52,818 nt of DNA from Lachnospiraceae bacterium (GTDB taxonomy: Bacteria > Bacillota > Clostridia > Lachnospirales > Lachnospiraceae). A model generated the notes under the pieces. It saw only the letters and a list, made by a program, of their open reading frames with translations. It was not told the origin of the DNA and searched no databases. Below are positions 31,106-39,869 of this stretch, piece by piece (within the stretch, counting starts at the first letter, position 1; each line of letters begins with the position of its first letter). The stretch covers positions 1 to 52,818 of the forward strand of contig JAKSPC010000009.1 of assembly GCA_024405155.1 (NCBI GenBank), in the 5' to 3' direction. Position numbers and translations under genes: made by a program.

Positions 31106-32478
31106 TGGAAAAGAACGAAGTATTTACAGCAGAGATCACAGATCTGACAAGTGAGGGTGAAGGCGTCGGGAAGACCGGCGGCTTCACCTGGTTTATTAAG
31201 GGGACGGTTCCGGGCGATACGGTGACGGCCTCTGTCATGAAGGTGAAGAAGACCTACGGCTATGCCCGGGCAGTTGAGGTCATAAAGGCTTCCCCCGACC
31301 GGGTGGACGCAAGATGCCCCATCGCCGGTCCCTGCGGAGGCTGTCAGCTTCAGGGGCTATCTTATGAGGCGCAGCTTCGTTTCAAGGCGGACAAGGTAAA
31401 GGCCGCCGTTACCCGCATCGGAGGTTTTTTCGAAGGGACATTTGAGACAGAACCGATCATAGGCATGGAAGATCCCTGGCGCTACCGCAACAAAGCCCAG
31501 TATCCGGTGAGCCGCGCAAAAGACGGCCGCATCATCGCCGGTTTTTATGCAGGTCACACCCACAGCGTCATCGGGTGTACGGACTGTCTGATCGGCGCGG
31601 AAACGGATGGCGCCATCCTTCATATTGTTACGGAATTTATGGAAAAATACGGGATCGAGCCCTACGATGAAGAGACCCGCCGGGGGCTTATACGCCATGT
31701 GCTGATCCGCACTTCCCGGGCGTTCGGAGAGATCCTGGTGTGCCTGGTGATCAACGGCGACAGCATGAAATGCGCCGACAAGCTGGTGGAAGCGCTTGTG
31801 ACCGCCGTTCCCAAGGTAAGCACCGTCTGCCTTAACGTAAATAAAGAAAATACCAACGTCATTCTGGGAGATACCGTAAAGTGTCTTTTCGGCAGTGGCT
31901 ATATCACGGATACCATCGGCGGCGTCAGCTTCCGCATCAGCCCCCAGAGCTTTTTCCAGGTGAATCCCGTGCAGGTGGAGAAACTTTACGGAAAGGCACT
32001 GGAGTATGCCGGCCTCACCGGCGGCGAGACGGTGTGGGATCTGTACTGCGGCGTAGGTACCATCTCCCTTTTCATGGCCCGTCATGCCGGCAGAGTGTTC
32101 GGCGTGGAAGTGGTGCCCCAGGCCATTGACAACGCAAAAGAAAACGCAGCGCTTAACGGTATCACGAATGCCTTCTTTACCGTGGGAAAAGCCGAAGAGA
32201 TCACGCCTTTGTGGCTGAAAGGTGCCGACGCCGGCCGCCCGGACGTGGTGTGTGTGGATCCGCCCCGGAAGGGCTGCGACGCGGCATGTTTAAATGCCAT
32301 CCTGCAGGCGGCCCCACAAAAAATCGTCTACGTATCCTGCGACCCGGCCTCCCTGGCCAGAGACCTTAAGATCCTCGCCGGCGGCGGCTACACACTCAAA
32401 AAACTCTGTCCCGTGGACATGTTCCCGCATACGGTGCATGTCGAGACGGTTGTTCTGCTACAAAGGAAAGATACTTAG
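31105..32478 (+). CDS. rlmD: 23S rRNA (uracil-C5)-methyltransferase RlmD
   Basis: A 457-residue RumA/RlmD-type enzyme. It has an N-terminal TRAM domain (about 1-60) and an iron-sulfur cluster cysteine set (CPIAGPCGGCQLQ with a later C in IGCTDC). The SAM-binding motif is VWDLYCGVGTISLF and the substrate/catalytic motif is CVDPPRKGCD. The terminal YVSCDPASLARDL and VDMFPHTVHVETV complete the set. It transfers a methyl group from SAM to a uridine in 23S rRNA. The start codon overlaps the stop of the HtrA-like gene (TGATG), so translation is coupled. Firmicutes often carry more than one RlmCD-like protein, so the exact target base is not certain. Confidence 0.9.
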   Translation: MEKNEVFTAEITDLTSEGEGVGKTGGFTWFIKGTVPGDTVTASVMKVKKTYGYARAVEVIKASPDRVDARCPIAGPCGGCQLQGLSYEAQLRFKADKVKAAVTRIGGFFEGTFETEPIIGMEDPWRYRNKAQYPVSRAKDGRIIAGFYAGHTHSVIGCTDCLIGAETDGAILHIVTEFMEKYGIEPYDEETRRGLIRHVLIRTSRAFGEILVCLVINGDSMKCADKLVEALVTAVPKVSTVCLNVNKENTNVILGDTVKCLFGSGYITDTIGGVSFRISPQSFFQVNPVQVEKLYGKALEYAGLTGGETVWDLYCGVGTISLFMARHAGRVFGVEVVPQAIDNAKENAALNGITNAFFTVGKAEEITPLWLKGADAGRPDVVCVDPPRKGCDAACLNAILQAAPQKIVYVSCDPASLARDLKILAGGGYTLKKLCPVDMFPHTVHVETVVLLQRKDT

Positions 32479-32624
32479 AAATCCTTGAATTTACGCACTA
32501 TTCGCGTGTTTTGAGTTTTGATGAGACCGATACCGGCCGCAGAAAAAACATAGAAAAAGGATTCACAGTAGTCGTTGCTATTGCTGCTGTCGTATCCGGA
32601 GATACAATAAACAACGAACTTTAG

Positions 32625-32655
32625 GGATATTCGCCTTTCGGCGGGTATCCTTTTT
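32625..32655 (+). terminator. Rho-independent terminator
   Basis: GGATA-TTCGCC / GGCGGG-TATCC around TTTC, followed by five T. It lies between rlmD and the truncated gene at 32677. Confidence 0.8.
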
Positions 32656-32676
32656 GTATTGTTCAAAGGAAAAACG

Positions 32677-32916
32677 ATGAGCGAAAAGATCGAAAAAGAC
32701 ACTTTAAAAGTGAATTATGGGCCGATTTTCAGCAAAGGTTATGGTCGACTGTTTTACTATCTGTTCTTTAATCCAATGCTGGATCATACTGCGCGGGCAG
32801 TTTTAGTATATATCAGTGCGTTATTGCCATCGTCTAACGATTTATTAGCATGGCCAGGTGTCCAAAAAATCAAGGAAGTAACTGGAGCGGGGATTCATCA
32901 GGTTCAGGAACCTTAA
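32677..32916 (+). pseudogene. Truncated HTH replication-initiator-like protein
   Basis: A 79-residue reading frame with a good ribosome binding site (AAAGGAAAA). It contains a helix-turn-helix-like stretch (LDHTARAVLVYISALLPS...WPGVQKIKEVTG) as at the N-terminus of plasmid or phage replication and helix-turn-helix proteins that begin with a MarR-like fold. The frame ends soon after entering sequence that belongs to an IS1595-type remnant. This is the stump of a larger gene. The family call is tentative. Confidence 0.45.
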
Positions 32917-33136
32917 CACCGTAAACGGATTTCATTCCTCGATAAAGAAATCCTATGATTTCTATCGCGGTGTGGCAACAAAGTATCTGAACCGGTATAA
33001 TGCACTTTTCTCTGTACGGTACAAGAACAGACAAAACTGGATGGAGGTTCTCGTGAACAGTCTCCATGAGATTGGTCCGGTTTCTAGGTACCACACCATA
33101 AAGGATACGATGACGTCCGGCTTGCTGTGCATCTGA
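32911..33136 (+). pseudogene. C-terminal remnant of an IS1595-type transposase
   Basis: Read from 32911 the plus strand encodes LNTVNGFHSSIKK...YRGVATKYLNRYNALFS and ends MTSGLLCI-stop. This is the conserved end of IS1595/ISXO2-like transposases (N-x-x-H-S-x-[IL]-K, FRGVSTKYL). There is no start and no upstream catalytic part. A dyad (GGTTCCGGGG / CCCCAGAACC, 33138-33164) follows and may be the IS end or a terminator. Confidence 0.65.
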
Positions 33137-33179
33137 GGTTCCGGGGCTTATCACCCCAGAACCTGACTAACACCAAAAA

Positions 33180-33911
33180 TTATAACGGAATGACTCTGTT
33201 AGGTGCGGCCATATCAATCCGGAAGGGCGTCACAAGCCTGTTGCGTACCATTGAACAAAACTCTATTTCAGAACAGATCGGCTGTTCCGTCATAATACCG
33301 CCCAGGGCATTGATATTTCCTGCGCGATGGTTATCGCTGCCTGCCGAGATCAGCAATTCATAAGATTTTGCGTATTCTGCGGCCATATGATTCTCCAGAG
33401 GAGTCTTGGTCGCATTGAATATCTCAACAGCATGAACGCTTCTAGGGTACAGACGAATGTGATCAATATAGCTTGCTTCCAGAAATGGATGGGCGTGCAC
33501 AATAGTTGCTCCGTCTTCGGACATCAGTGCAAGACGCTCTTTCAACTCCAAAGTCATCAGTTCCGGATGGCTTTGATACCAATCGGGGGATAATCCGTAA
33601 ATAAGAAAATCTGTCCCGCCGGGATTTCCCGTGTTTTCAAATCGCTGGCTCATCTCCACACCGAAAAAGACCTTAAGCCCGATGGTGTTTCCGTATTCTA
33701 ACGCTTTATAATAATCGGAACAGTAAAATGTCAGCTGATCTTGGTAAGGCGTATCAGCGCTGATATTGATATTTGCCCCAATGAAATGATTTGTGATAAA
33801 TATACCGTCGTAGTTCATGCTCTTGTAAAAATCAACGGTCTCCCTGACACTTGCTTTTCCGCAAGCACTTACAGGATATGTATGTAAATGTGTCTCATAT
33901 AGATATCCCAT
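33180..33911 (-). CDS. PHP-family metal-dependent phosphoesterase-like protein
   Basis: A 243-residue PHP domain protein with the metal ligands in THLHTYPVSACGKAS (residues about 6-20), FITNHF, VEMSQRF, VHAHPF and SAGSDNH. The family hydrolyses phosphoesters (for example histidinol phosphate or nucleoside phosphates); the substrate here is unknown. The start at 33911 follows GGAGGA closely; the longer frame to 34001 is rejected. It is divergent from a solute-binding protein gene and shares with it an AT-rich control region with RpiR-type half-sites. It therefore probably belongs to the same regulon. Confidence 0.85.
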   Translation of the reverse strand: MGYLYETHLHTYPVSACGKASVRETVDFYKSMNYDGIFITNHFIGANINISADTPYQDQLTFYCSDYYKALEYGNTIGLKVFFGVEMSQRFENTGNPGGTDFLIYGLSPDWYQSHPELMTLELKERLALMSEDGATIVHAHPFLEASYIDHIRLYPRSVHAVEIFNATKTPLENHMAAEYAKSYELLISAGSDNHRAGNINALGGIMTEQPICSEIEFCSMVRNRLVTPFRIDMAAPNRVIPL

Positions 33912-34035
33912 TGCGACTCCTCCGATGTTTCTTATGTTCATTTTATCAAATATGTACAGTTTAGTCGTTATTATCCGATAAATCAAAAGGTATTTTATCA
34001 AATAAATTGGTTTTCACCAATTATTCTTAATTTGG

Positions 34036-34086
34036 TGTAATATTACAATTCTATAGATTGTAATTTCTATCCAACTATGTTATATA
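34036..34086 (+). promoter_or_regulatory. Promoter with TGTAAT half-sites (candidate RpiR operator)
   Basis: TTGTAA (34058-34063), 17 bp, TATATA (34081-34086). The perfect palindrome TGTAATATTACA (34036-34047) and the dyad ATTACAAT (34042-34049) / ATTGTAAT (34057-34064) share the half-site TGTAAT, three copies in all, and cover the -35. An RpiR-type regulator encoded at 36723 is the likely binder. Confidence 0.65.
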
Positions 34087-34132
34087 GGACTCAGCAGCAA
34101 TTACGCTGCAGAAAGGAGAAAATACGAGCAAT

Positions 34133-35587
34133 ATGAAAAAAGTGTTAGCAATATTACTGACCTCGATCATGGTTTGTTCTTTGGCAGCCTGTTCGAATCA
34201 TACGGTGCCCGCCGAGACGACGGCAGCTCAGGCCGAGACCGCGGCACAGACAACAACGGCTGCACCGGTAACAGAAGCAGTGACCGAGGCGCCTGCCACG
34301 GAAGCACCTGCTGAAAAAGAAATTATTGAAGTTGACTGGTATTGTTCAACCGGCGGATATCTTTCAATTCTTCAGGAACAGATCGACCAGTGGAATGAAG
34401 GTGATGGAAAAGAAAAAGGTGTTCGCATCAATCTGATCTCCAATATCGATCATTTCTCAGAAGATCTGAATGCCCTGATGGAAGCTGGTACGCATTTCCC
34501 TCTGATCAATGGAGGTGACAACGCGGCATGGTACCAGAAGGGATGGATCCAGAATCTCCGTGAAGTTGATAATCCTGAAATCCAGGCACTTCTTGACAGC
34601 TATAAGGATGTTTCCGTTTCCGGTATTACACATTACGGTGATGCCGTAGTAACGGTTCCGAGAACCGTTGAGCCGGTCAAATTTGCGGTTAACCTTGATC
34701 TGTTTGAAAAGAATAATCTGGAATTACCCAAGACATGGGATGATGTTGTTCATTGTGCTCAGGTCATTACTGAGAACGGTGGCGGAAAAGAATTCGGTTT
34801 CGGATGGACAACATGGGGTACCGCCTGGAGAAGACTTGTATTTAAGGAGTCCATGAGTTCTACCGGAAAAGGCTGGTGGGATCCCAATACGGCCACTTAT
34901 GATTTCAGTATTTTCCGACCTGCTATCGAAGCAATCTGCACGATGTATCAGAACGGATGGACGATGGGTGCAGATGATCTGGCAATCGACCCGATTCGTG
35001 CACAGTTCGCAGAAGGAAATGTCGGCATGTTCCCGGCACCGTCCTATGACTATTCCGTTTATACGGCGCAGTTCCCTGCAAAGTGCAATTGGACCGTTAT
35101 CGAGCCTCCTACATTTGAAGAGGGCGAGGCTCCTTACAAAGGTGTTTATGTAATTAAAGCCGGCGTGAGCATTGATGCAGTTGCCTATGCAGAGGCAGAT
35201 GAGGCTACTAAAAAAGCAATTGAGGAGGCCTGGCTGTTCCTTGATGGTGACGAACTGTATCGTACGCTGTATCAAAGAGGTGCTATTATTTCTCCGAAAG
35301 CATCTGTATTTGAAGGTGCTGAGATCGATCCTTCCGTAGGACCGCAGTGGGCACTCTTCTCAGACCTCAGCAACTATGCTCCGGTACCGGTTTATCCGGA
35401 TGGCGTTCTCCCGCTGGAGGGAGACAAGTTCCCGACTGTTTTCGCAAGTGTAATGCATGGTGATATTGCGCTGGATGATGCCTTTGAGGATCTGAATACC
35501 CGCTATAACGCGGCATATCAGGAACTGAAAGCAGATGATGATATTGATATGAGTGTTTACGAATACGAGTATAAATTAGATAGATGA
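34133..35587 (+). CDS. Extracellular solute-binding lipoprotein (ABC importer type)
   Basis: A 484-residue lipoprotein. It has signal peptide MKKVLAILLTSIMVCSLAAC with a lipobox (SLAAC) and a Thr/Ala/Glu-rich spacer (about 24-62). The rest is a family-1-type solute-binding fold (YYSTGGYLS-like start, NLDLFEKNNLELPKTWDD, GWTTWGTAW). Such proteins usually deliver sugars or related solutes to a permease pair. None is encoded within the window, so transport partners must be elsewhere or absent. It is followed at 44 bp by an ornithine-cyclodeaminase-family gene, which hints at an amino-acid or opine-like substrate. That is inference only. Confidence 0.85.
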   Translation: MKKVLAILLTSIMVCSLAACSNHTVPAETTAAQAETAAQTTTAAPVTEAVTEAPATEAPAEKEIIEVDWYCSTGGYLSILQEQIDQWNEGDGKEKGVRINLISNIDHFSEDLNALMEAGTHFPLINGGDNAAWYQKGWIQNLREVDNPEIQALLDSYKDVSVSGITHYGDAVVTVPRTVEPVKFAVNLDLFEKNNLELPKTWDDVVHCAQVITENGGGKEFGFGWTTWGTAWRRLVFKESMSSTGKGWWDPNTATYDFSIFRPAIEAICTMYQNGWTMGADDLAIDPIRAQFAEGNVGMFPAPSYDYSVYTAQFPAKCNWTVIEPPTFEEGEAPYKGVYVIKAGVSIDAVAYAEADEATKKAIEEAWLFLDGDELYRTLYQRGAIISPKASVFEGAEIDPSVGPQWALFSDLSNYAPVPVYPDGVLPLEGDKFPTVFASVMHGDIALDDAFEDLNTRYNAAYQELKADDDIDMSVYEYEYKLDR

Positions 35588-35631
35588 AGCCAAGGTCTGG
35601 CGGATTTTGACAGATATAAGAGGAAGTGAAA

Positions 35632-36648
35632 ATGGATGATGTCAGATTGGATCTATTATATCTTAATCGAGAAGATGTAATTGCACTTAGCGGTGATGAT
35701 ATGGAGCTTGCCATGAAGGACATGGAAAACCTGCTGGTCCTTCGCGAGGAAGGTGATGTTCGCGTTCCGGACAAAACTTCCATGAATTTCGGAAGAACCA
35801 TTGAAGAGGAGAAGGTTCTTGGCAGAATTAATGCCATGCCCGGATATGTAGGCGGTTCTTATCAGATGGCCGGAATTAAGTGGGTTGGAAGTAATCCGGC
35901 AAACCTGGATCGGGGATTGCCGCGAGCTTCTGCAATTACAATCCTGAATGATCCGGAGACCAAGTTTCCTCTTGCAGTCATGGACGGAACCGTAATCAGC
36001 AATACCAGAACCGGAGCCGTGGGCGGCGTTGCCGTTAAGTTTTTAGCAAAAAAAGGCTCCAGGACACTGTTTATCTTTGGAGCCGGCCTCATTGCTGAAT
36101 ATATGTTGGAAGCAGCCAAAGTCGGTTGCCCTACTTTGGAAAGGATCCTGGTTACAGACCCTGTTGAAGAGCGGATGAAAGACTTTGCCGAACGCATGAC
36201 AAAGCGTCTGGGAATCCTGGTGCAGCCTGCGGAAAAGAAGGAAAGCGTCGGCTGCGATATCGTAGTTACCGCTACCGGTGCAGCAAGTCCCGTCATTGAC
36301 TTTGATGATCTCGGGAAGGGTGCGCTGTATATAAACTTTGGTGGTTTTGAATGTACATATGACTGCGTGTCAAAAGCAGATCTCCGGTTTGTCGATAACT
36401 GGCAGGCAGTCGTTCACAGAAATACCAGTGCTATTGCAAAAATGGCAAATGAAGGGCTTCTGAATGATGAAGACCTGAATGGAGAACTTGGAGCTGTTAT
36501 CTCCGGACATTGTCAGGGAAGAACATCCGATGATCAGACAATTTATTTCAACTGTGTCGGAATGGGAATCGAGGATGTTGCGATAGCCACGAGAGTTTAC
36601 AGAAAAGCACTTTCCGAAAACAAGGGGACGTTCCTCAGATATTGGTAA
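35632..36648 (+). CDS. Ornithine cyclodeaminase / mu-crystallin family dehydrogenase
   Basis: A 338-residue NAD(P)-binding protein. An N-terminal substrate domain carries the conserved KWVGSNPANLDRGLPRASA-like stretch and DGTVISNTRTGAVGGVA. A Rossmann domain starts at FIFGAGLIAEYMLEAA (about 145-160). Members are cyclodeaminases, ketimine reductases, alanine dehydrogenases or opine-type dehydrogenases; which applies here is not decidable. The start at 35632 follows GAGGAAG by 7 nt. It is co-directional with the solute-binding protein and closed by a strong terminator. Confidence 0.85.
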   Translation: MDDVRLDLLYLNREDVIALSGDDMELAMKDMENLLVLREEGDVRVPDKTSMNFGRTIEEEKVLGRINAMPGYVGGSYQMAGIKWVGSNPANLDRGLPRASAITILNDPETKFPLAVMDGTVISNTRTGAVGGVAVKFLAKKGSRTLFIFGAGLIAEYMLEAAKVGCPTLERILVTDPVEERMKDFAERMTKRLGILVQPAEKKESVGCDIVVTATGAASPVIDFDDLGKGALYINFGGFECTYDCVSKADLRFVDNWQAVVHRNTSAIAKMANEGLLNDEDLNGELGAVISGHCQGRTSDDQTIYFNCVGMGIEDVAIATRVYRKALSENKGTFLRYW

Positions 36649-36660
36649 AATCATTTATTT

Positions 36661-36695
36661 AAAGGGCATGCACAACCAAAGTGCATGCCCTTTTT
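36661..36695. terminator. Strong bidirectional terminator
   Basis: AAAGGGCATGCAC / GTGCATGCCCTTT (13 bp) around AACCAAA, T-run on the plus side and A-run before. It separates the convergent OCD and rpiR-like genes. Confidence 0.92.
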
Positions 36696-36722
36696 CAATG
36701 TTCCGATTCAACACAGACTTCT

Positions 36723-37586
36723 TCAAATTCTTTTTTCATATACACCGTAGGGATTAAATTGTGTAAATGCAAGCTTCCTGGACTCCTTATTATAATCATC
36801 GCGCTTTCTGGGATATAAACGGAAAAGCTGTGCGGTGATTGCTTCGTTTACCGCTTCGGCAATCGGCGAGTTCGATGTTGATTCCGAGAAATAAGTCTGA
36901 TTGCTGCATCGAATGACAATATCTGCCATGGATAGCCTAGGACACGGACCATTATCTGTGATCAGAATGATCGGAACTTCACGTTCTTTTAAGACGGAAC
37001 AGATCTCCGTAAGTGCAGTCGTGTAGTTTGAAAAATCATAGACAAGGGCAACATCGTCTTTGCCGGCCCAGAAGAGGTGATCAATATAATCACCCAGATC
37101 AGGGAAAATGGCTTCTGCGAGATATCCCTTGTACATCAGTCGAACCTCCATTTCACGTGCTACAGCTGCCCAGGTCCAGAACCCAACGGTATATATCTTT
37201 GAAGCGTCAGAAAGCATTTTTACGGCAGCCTCTATGCTTCGGATGTTTTCCGAATCAGTCAGCGTCTTGGTGATATTTGTGCAGAGTTGCCCTGCGATTT
37301 CTCGCAAAAGCGGTGCATCGGCCCCGGCGGTATCTGTGGCCTCCGCAAGAATATTGGTCTTCTGTTCTTCTTTCAGAGCTTTCTTAAAACCATTATAACC
37401 GAAATAACCCATATCATTGCAGTAATTGATAATAGTCGTATCGCTTACACCAATTTTATCTGCCAGTTCAGAAAGGGTATCCAGATAGGCTGTGGAATAG
37501 TTATTCAGGAAATAACTTGCCACTTTTTTCTTTGAAGGTGTCAGTTGTGCATAGTTTTCTCTGATAATATCTACGACTCGGTTCAT
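36723..37586 (-). CDS. RpiR-family transcriptional regulator
   Basis: A 287-residue regulator with an N-terminal HTH_6 domain (TPSKKKVASYFLNNY, TLSELADKIGVSDTTIINYCNDMGY in parts; about 15-75). A C-terminal SIS sugar-isomerase-like sensor domain (about 105-250; YTVGFWTWA, ALVYDFSNYT, VPIILITDN) follows. RpiR proteins bind phosphosugar or related effectors and control catabolic genes. The adjacent solute-binding, OCD and PHP genes are the likely targets, through the TGTAAT sites at 34036-34064. Confidence 0.88.
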   Translation of the reverse strand: MNRVVDIIRENYAQLTPSKKKVASYFLNNYSTAYLDTLSELADKIGVSDTTIINYCNDMGYFGYNGFKKALKEEQKTNILAEATDTAGADAPLLREIAGQLCTNITKTLTDSENIRSIEAAVKMLSDASKIYTVGFWTWAAVAREMEVRLMYKGYLAEAIFPDLGDYIDHLFWAGKDDVALVYDFSNYTTALTEICSVLKEREVPIILITDNGPCPRLSMADIVIRCSNQTYFSESTSNSPIAEAVNEAITAQLFRLYPRKRDDYNKESRKLAFTQFNPYGVYEKRI

Positions 37587-37636
37587 ATGACTCTTTTTAG
37601 CCCTTTTGCAGTATTTTAAGGTATTATAGTCTCTTT

Positions 37637-38005
37637 TTGCTGAAAACTCAAACAGGCATTGACGAAATCATCAATATTTTTCGTTCCCGAAGATCCCTTC
37701 GAGACTTCAAAATCCACGGGCTTCTGTATGTTTCTGATCAGCGCCGGGACGGATTGTGTTTCATCATCGTAGAAAATAATGGTGTTAGTCGTTACTTTGA
37801 AATCGACAAAAAGCTTTATATGATTGAATCAATGGATAGCGATTCAGGACATTATATATACAATAGCGTGTTTAATGAAGAGGACATTTTGATTGTAGCG
37901 CATCAGCCGAGGCCACAACTTATCAAAATACCGGCGGCTAAATCACCAGCAATGAAATTCTCAAAGAAAACATATAGAGGTCCAAGAGAGCAGAGACTGC
38001 ATTGA
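37637..38005 (+). CDS. Hypothetical protein, possibly a remnant
   Basis: A 122-residue frame starting at TTG with no ribosome binding site. The composition looks protein-like (DGLCFIIVENN, YFEIDKKLYMIESMDS, YIYNSVFNEEDILIVAHQPRPQLIKIP). No family is recognised. It may be the 3' part of a decayed gene, since the surrounding 38006-38680 is also gene-poor. Weakly supported. Confidence 0.35.
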   Translation: MLKTQTGIDEIINIFRSRRSLRDFKIHGLLYVSDQRRDGLCFIIVENNGVSRYFEIDKKLYMIESMDSDSGHYIYNSVFNEEDILIVAHQPRPQLIKIPAAKSPAMKFSKKTYRGPREQRLH

Positions 38006-38680
38006 CGTTAATGAGTTAGTATCAGCTGATAGGTGCAGACAATAAAATCTCTTTTGATATACCATGTAGACCAAACGATAAAAACAATTATTGTCTTCTC
38101 TTTCCAGAGGCCAAACAAAGATCGGGGCCATGCAAAGCAGTGTAATGCATACTGTGAAAATGCACAAAATGGCTCTTTTTTTAAGGCGAAAAAACGGGTC
38201 TAAATCGGCATAATGCGAATGGACAGGAAAACGTGCCAAAGAGTAAAATACAGACATGAGCTACGAAGAAGAGTAGCCGTTAAAGGTGTATGTATTCAAG
38301 AAAAATTAAATCCTGTTGCATTCTGTGCAATCTTCTATGCACGGAAAATCCCGCTCTTTATTTCTGAGAATTAAACCGTCTGCTTCAGCAAAATAAATAT
38401 CAGTCGGCGGGTATGATGAGGAAGATAAACCGGATCCATACAGGATTACTTTCATATTCAAGAATGGATTTGGTCAGGAAATCAATGTGAAATAAGCTTC
38501 AAACAATTTGGTTAATAACAAAAAAGGAGATAATTCGTCATCCGAAGTGTGCTCACAAGGGATAGTCGATACTTTATTCCGGTCGGTATATTAAGTACGA
38601 TTCATTTTTCAAAAAATGCATCTTGATAAATACCGGTTTATCACTGAGGCGCTGAAACATTATAGAACGGAGAGATGTCT
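38006..38680. other. Gene-poor spacer, probably decayed sequence
   Basis: About 670 bp without a convincing gene. AT-rich, with several isolated ribosome-binding-site-like motifs (AAAAAAGGAGATAA near 38525) not followed by a sustained frame. I see no clear repeats, hairpins or RNA gene here. The last bases hold the ribosome binding site of the RhuM gene. Confidence 0.5.
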
Positions 38681-39727
38681 ATGTCAGAAAAGAAAAATGA
38701 AATAGCGGTGCGTTCAAGCGCCGCAGAATATCTTACTTTCATAACCGCATCGGGCGAAAGCGGTGTCGAAGCGGTTTATGCGGATGAAAATGTGTGGCTC
38801 TCTCAGAAGATGATGGCGCTTCTTTATGATGTTGAAACAAACACTGTCAATTACCATTTAAAGAAAGCCTATTCGGATAAGGAACTGGATGAAGAGTCAA
38901 CTATTCGAAATTTTCGAATACTTCGGAAGGAAGGAACACGAAATGTCGAGCGAGATGTTTTGCACTATAACCTGAAAGCGATTATTGCAGTCGGTTACAA
39001 AGTGGATTCCGAAAAAGCTGTTCAATTCCGGAAATGGGCAACGGATATTATTGAGGAATACACCGTCAAAGGCTTTTCTATGGACGATGAGCGGCTAAAG
39101 CGCGGCGGAACCGTTCTTACACAGCAGTATTTTGATGAATTGCTGGAGAGAGTCCGCGAGATTCGTCTGTCTGAAAGAAGATTCTACCAGAAGATAACGG
39201 ATATATACGCTACTGCCCTGGACTATGATGCAGGCAGCAAAACGACGAAGCAGTTTTTTGCGAATGTACAGAATAAACTGCATTTCGCTATTACCGGAAA
39301 TACCGCTGCTGAAATAGTATATAACCGGGCGGATTCCGGCAAGCCTCACATGGGTCTTACAAGCTGGGAAGGCTCGCCCGAAGGGAAAGTTCACAAATAT
39401 GATGTAACGATCGCAAAAAACTATCTTTCAGAAGAAGAACTGAACAATTTATCAAGACTGGTTTCCGGATATCTGGATCTTGCAGAGAGCAGAGCGGAAC
39501 GCCATATCCCCATGACGATGAAAGACTGGGCGGAGCGTTTGAACGGTCTGCTCAAGTTAATGGATTATGGAGTTCTGAAAGATAACGGTAAGGTTTCTGC
39601 TGAACTTGCAAAACAAAAGGCTGAAACGGAATTTGAAAAATACAGAATTATTCAGGATCAGCTTTATACTTCTGATTTTGATAAATACCTGATTGAGCTG
39701 GAATCAGAACTGAAATCAGATAAATAA
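38681..39727 (+). CDS. RhuM-family protein
   Basis: A 348-residue RhuM-like protein. The N-terminal part has the typical VWLSQKMMALLYDVETNTVNYHLKKAY-type helix-turn-helix region (in parts; about 40-75), then VLHYNLKAIIAVGYKV and FRKWAT. The C-terminal half is Fic/DOC-partner-like and charged. RhuM was first named in Salmonella pathogenicity island 3; its activity is unknown. Members are common in mobile regions next to restriction or Fic systems, neither of which is adjacent here. ATG 38681 lies 8 nt after GGAG and is preferred over ATG 38675, which is too close. Confidence 0.85.
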   Translation: MSEKKNEIAVRSSAAEYLTFITASGESGVEAVYADENVWLSQKMMALLYDVETNTVNYHLKKAYSDKELDEESTIRNFRILRKEGTRNVERDVLHYNLKAIIAVGYKVDSEKAVQFRKWATDIIEEYTVKGFSMDDERLKRGGTVLTQQYFDELLERVREIRLSERRFYQKITDIYATALDYDAGSKTTKQFFANVQNKLHFAITGNTAAEIVYNRADSGKPHMGLTSWEGSPEGKVHKYDVTIAKNYLSEEELNNLSRLVSGYLDLAESRAERHIPMTMKDWAERLNGLLKLMDYGVLKDNGKVSAELAKQKAETEFEKYRIIQDQLYTSDFDKYLIELESELKSDK

Positions 39728-39730
39728 CAG

Positions 39731-39807
39731 CATCCGTAGACATATTCAACGTGTTCGCGCATGTGGAGACGGTGGCATTGATGTCAAAAACGTCCCTCCG
39801 TGCTTAG
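39731..39807 (+). pseudogene. C-terminal fragment of a second RlmD/RumA-type methyltransferase
   Basis: Directly after the RhuM stop the frame reads ASVDIFNVFAHVETVALMSK...LRA-stop. This matches the conserved end of RlmD proteins (compare VDMFPHTVHVETVVLLQRK at the end of the gene at 31105). No other part of the enzyme is present. This suggests that RhuM inserted into, or replaced most of, a methyltransferase gene. Confidence 0.65.
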
Positions 39808-39869
39808 TTGCTAAGGAACCCGTCCCCTTGACAACTACGCCCCTTTGACGATGCAAAGGAGTTAATAAT

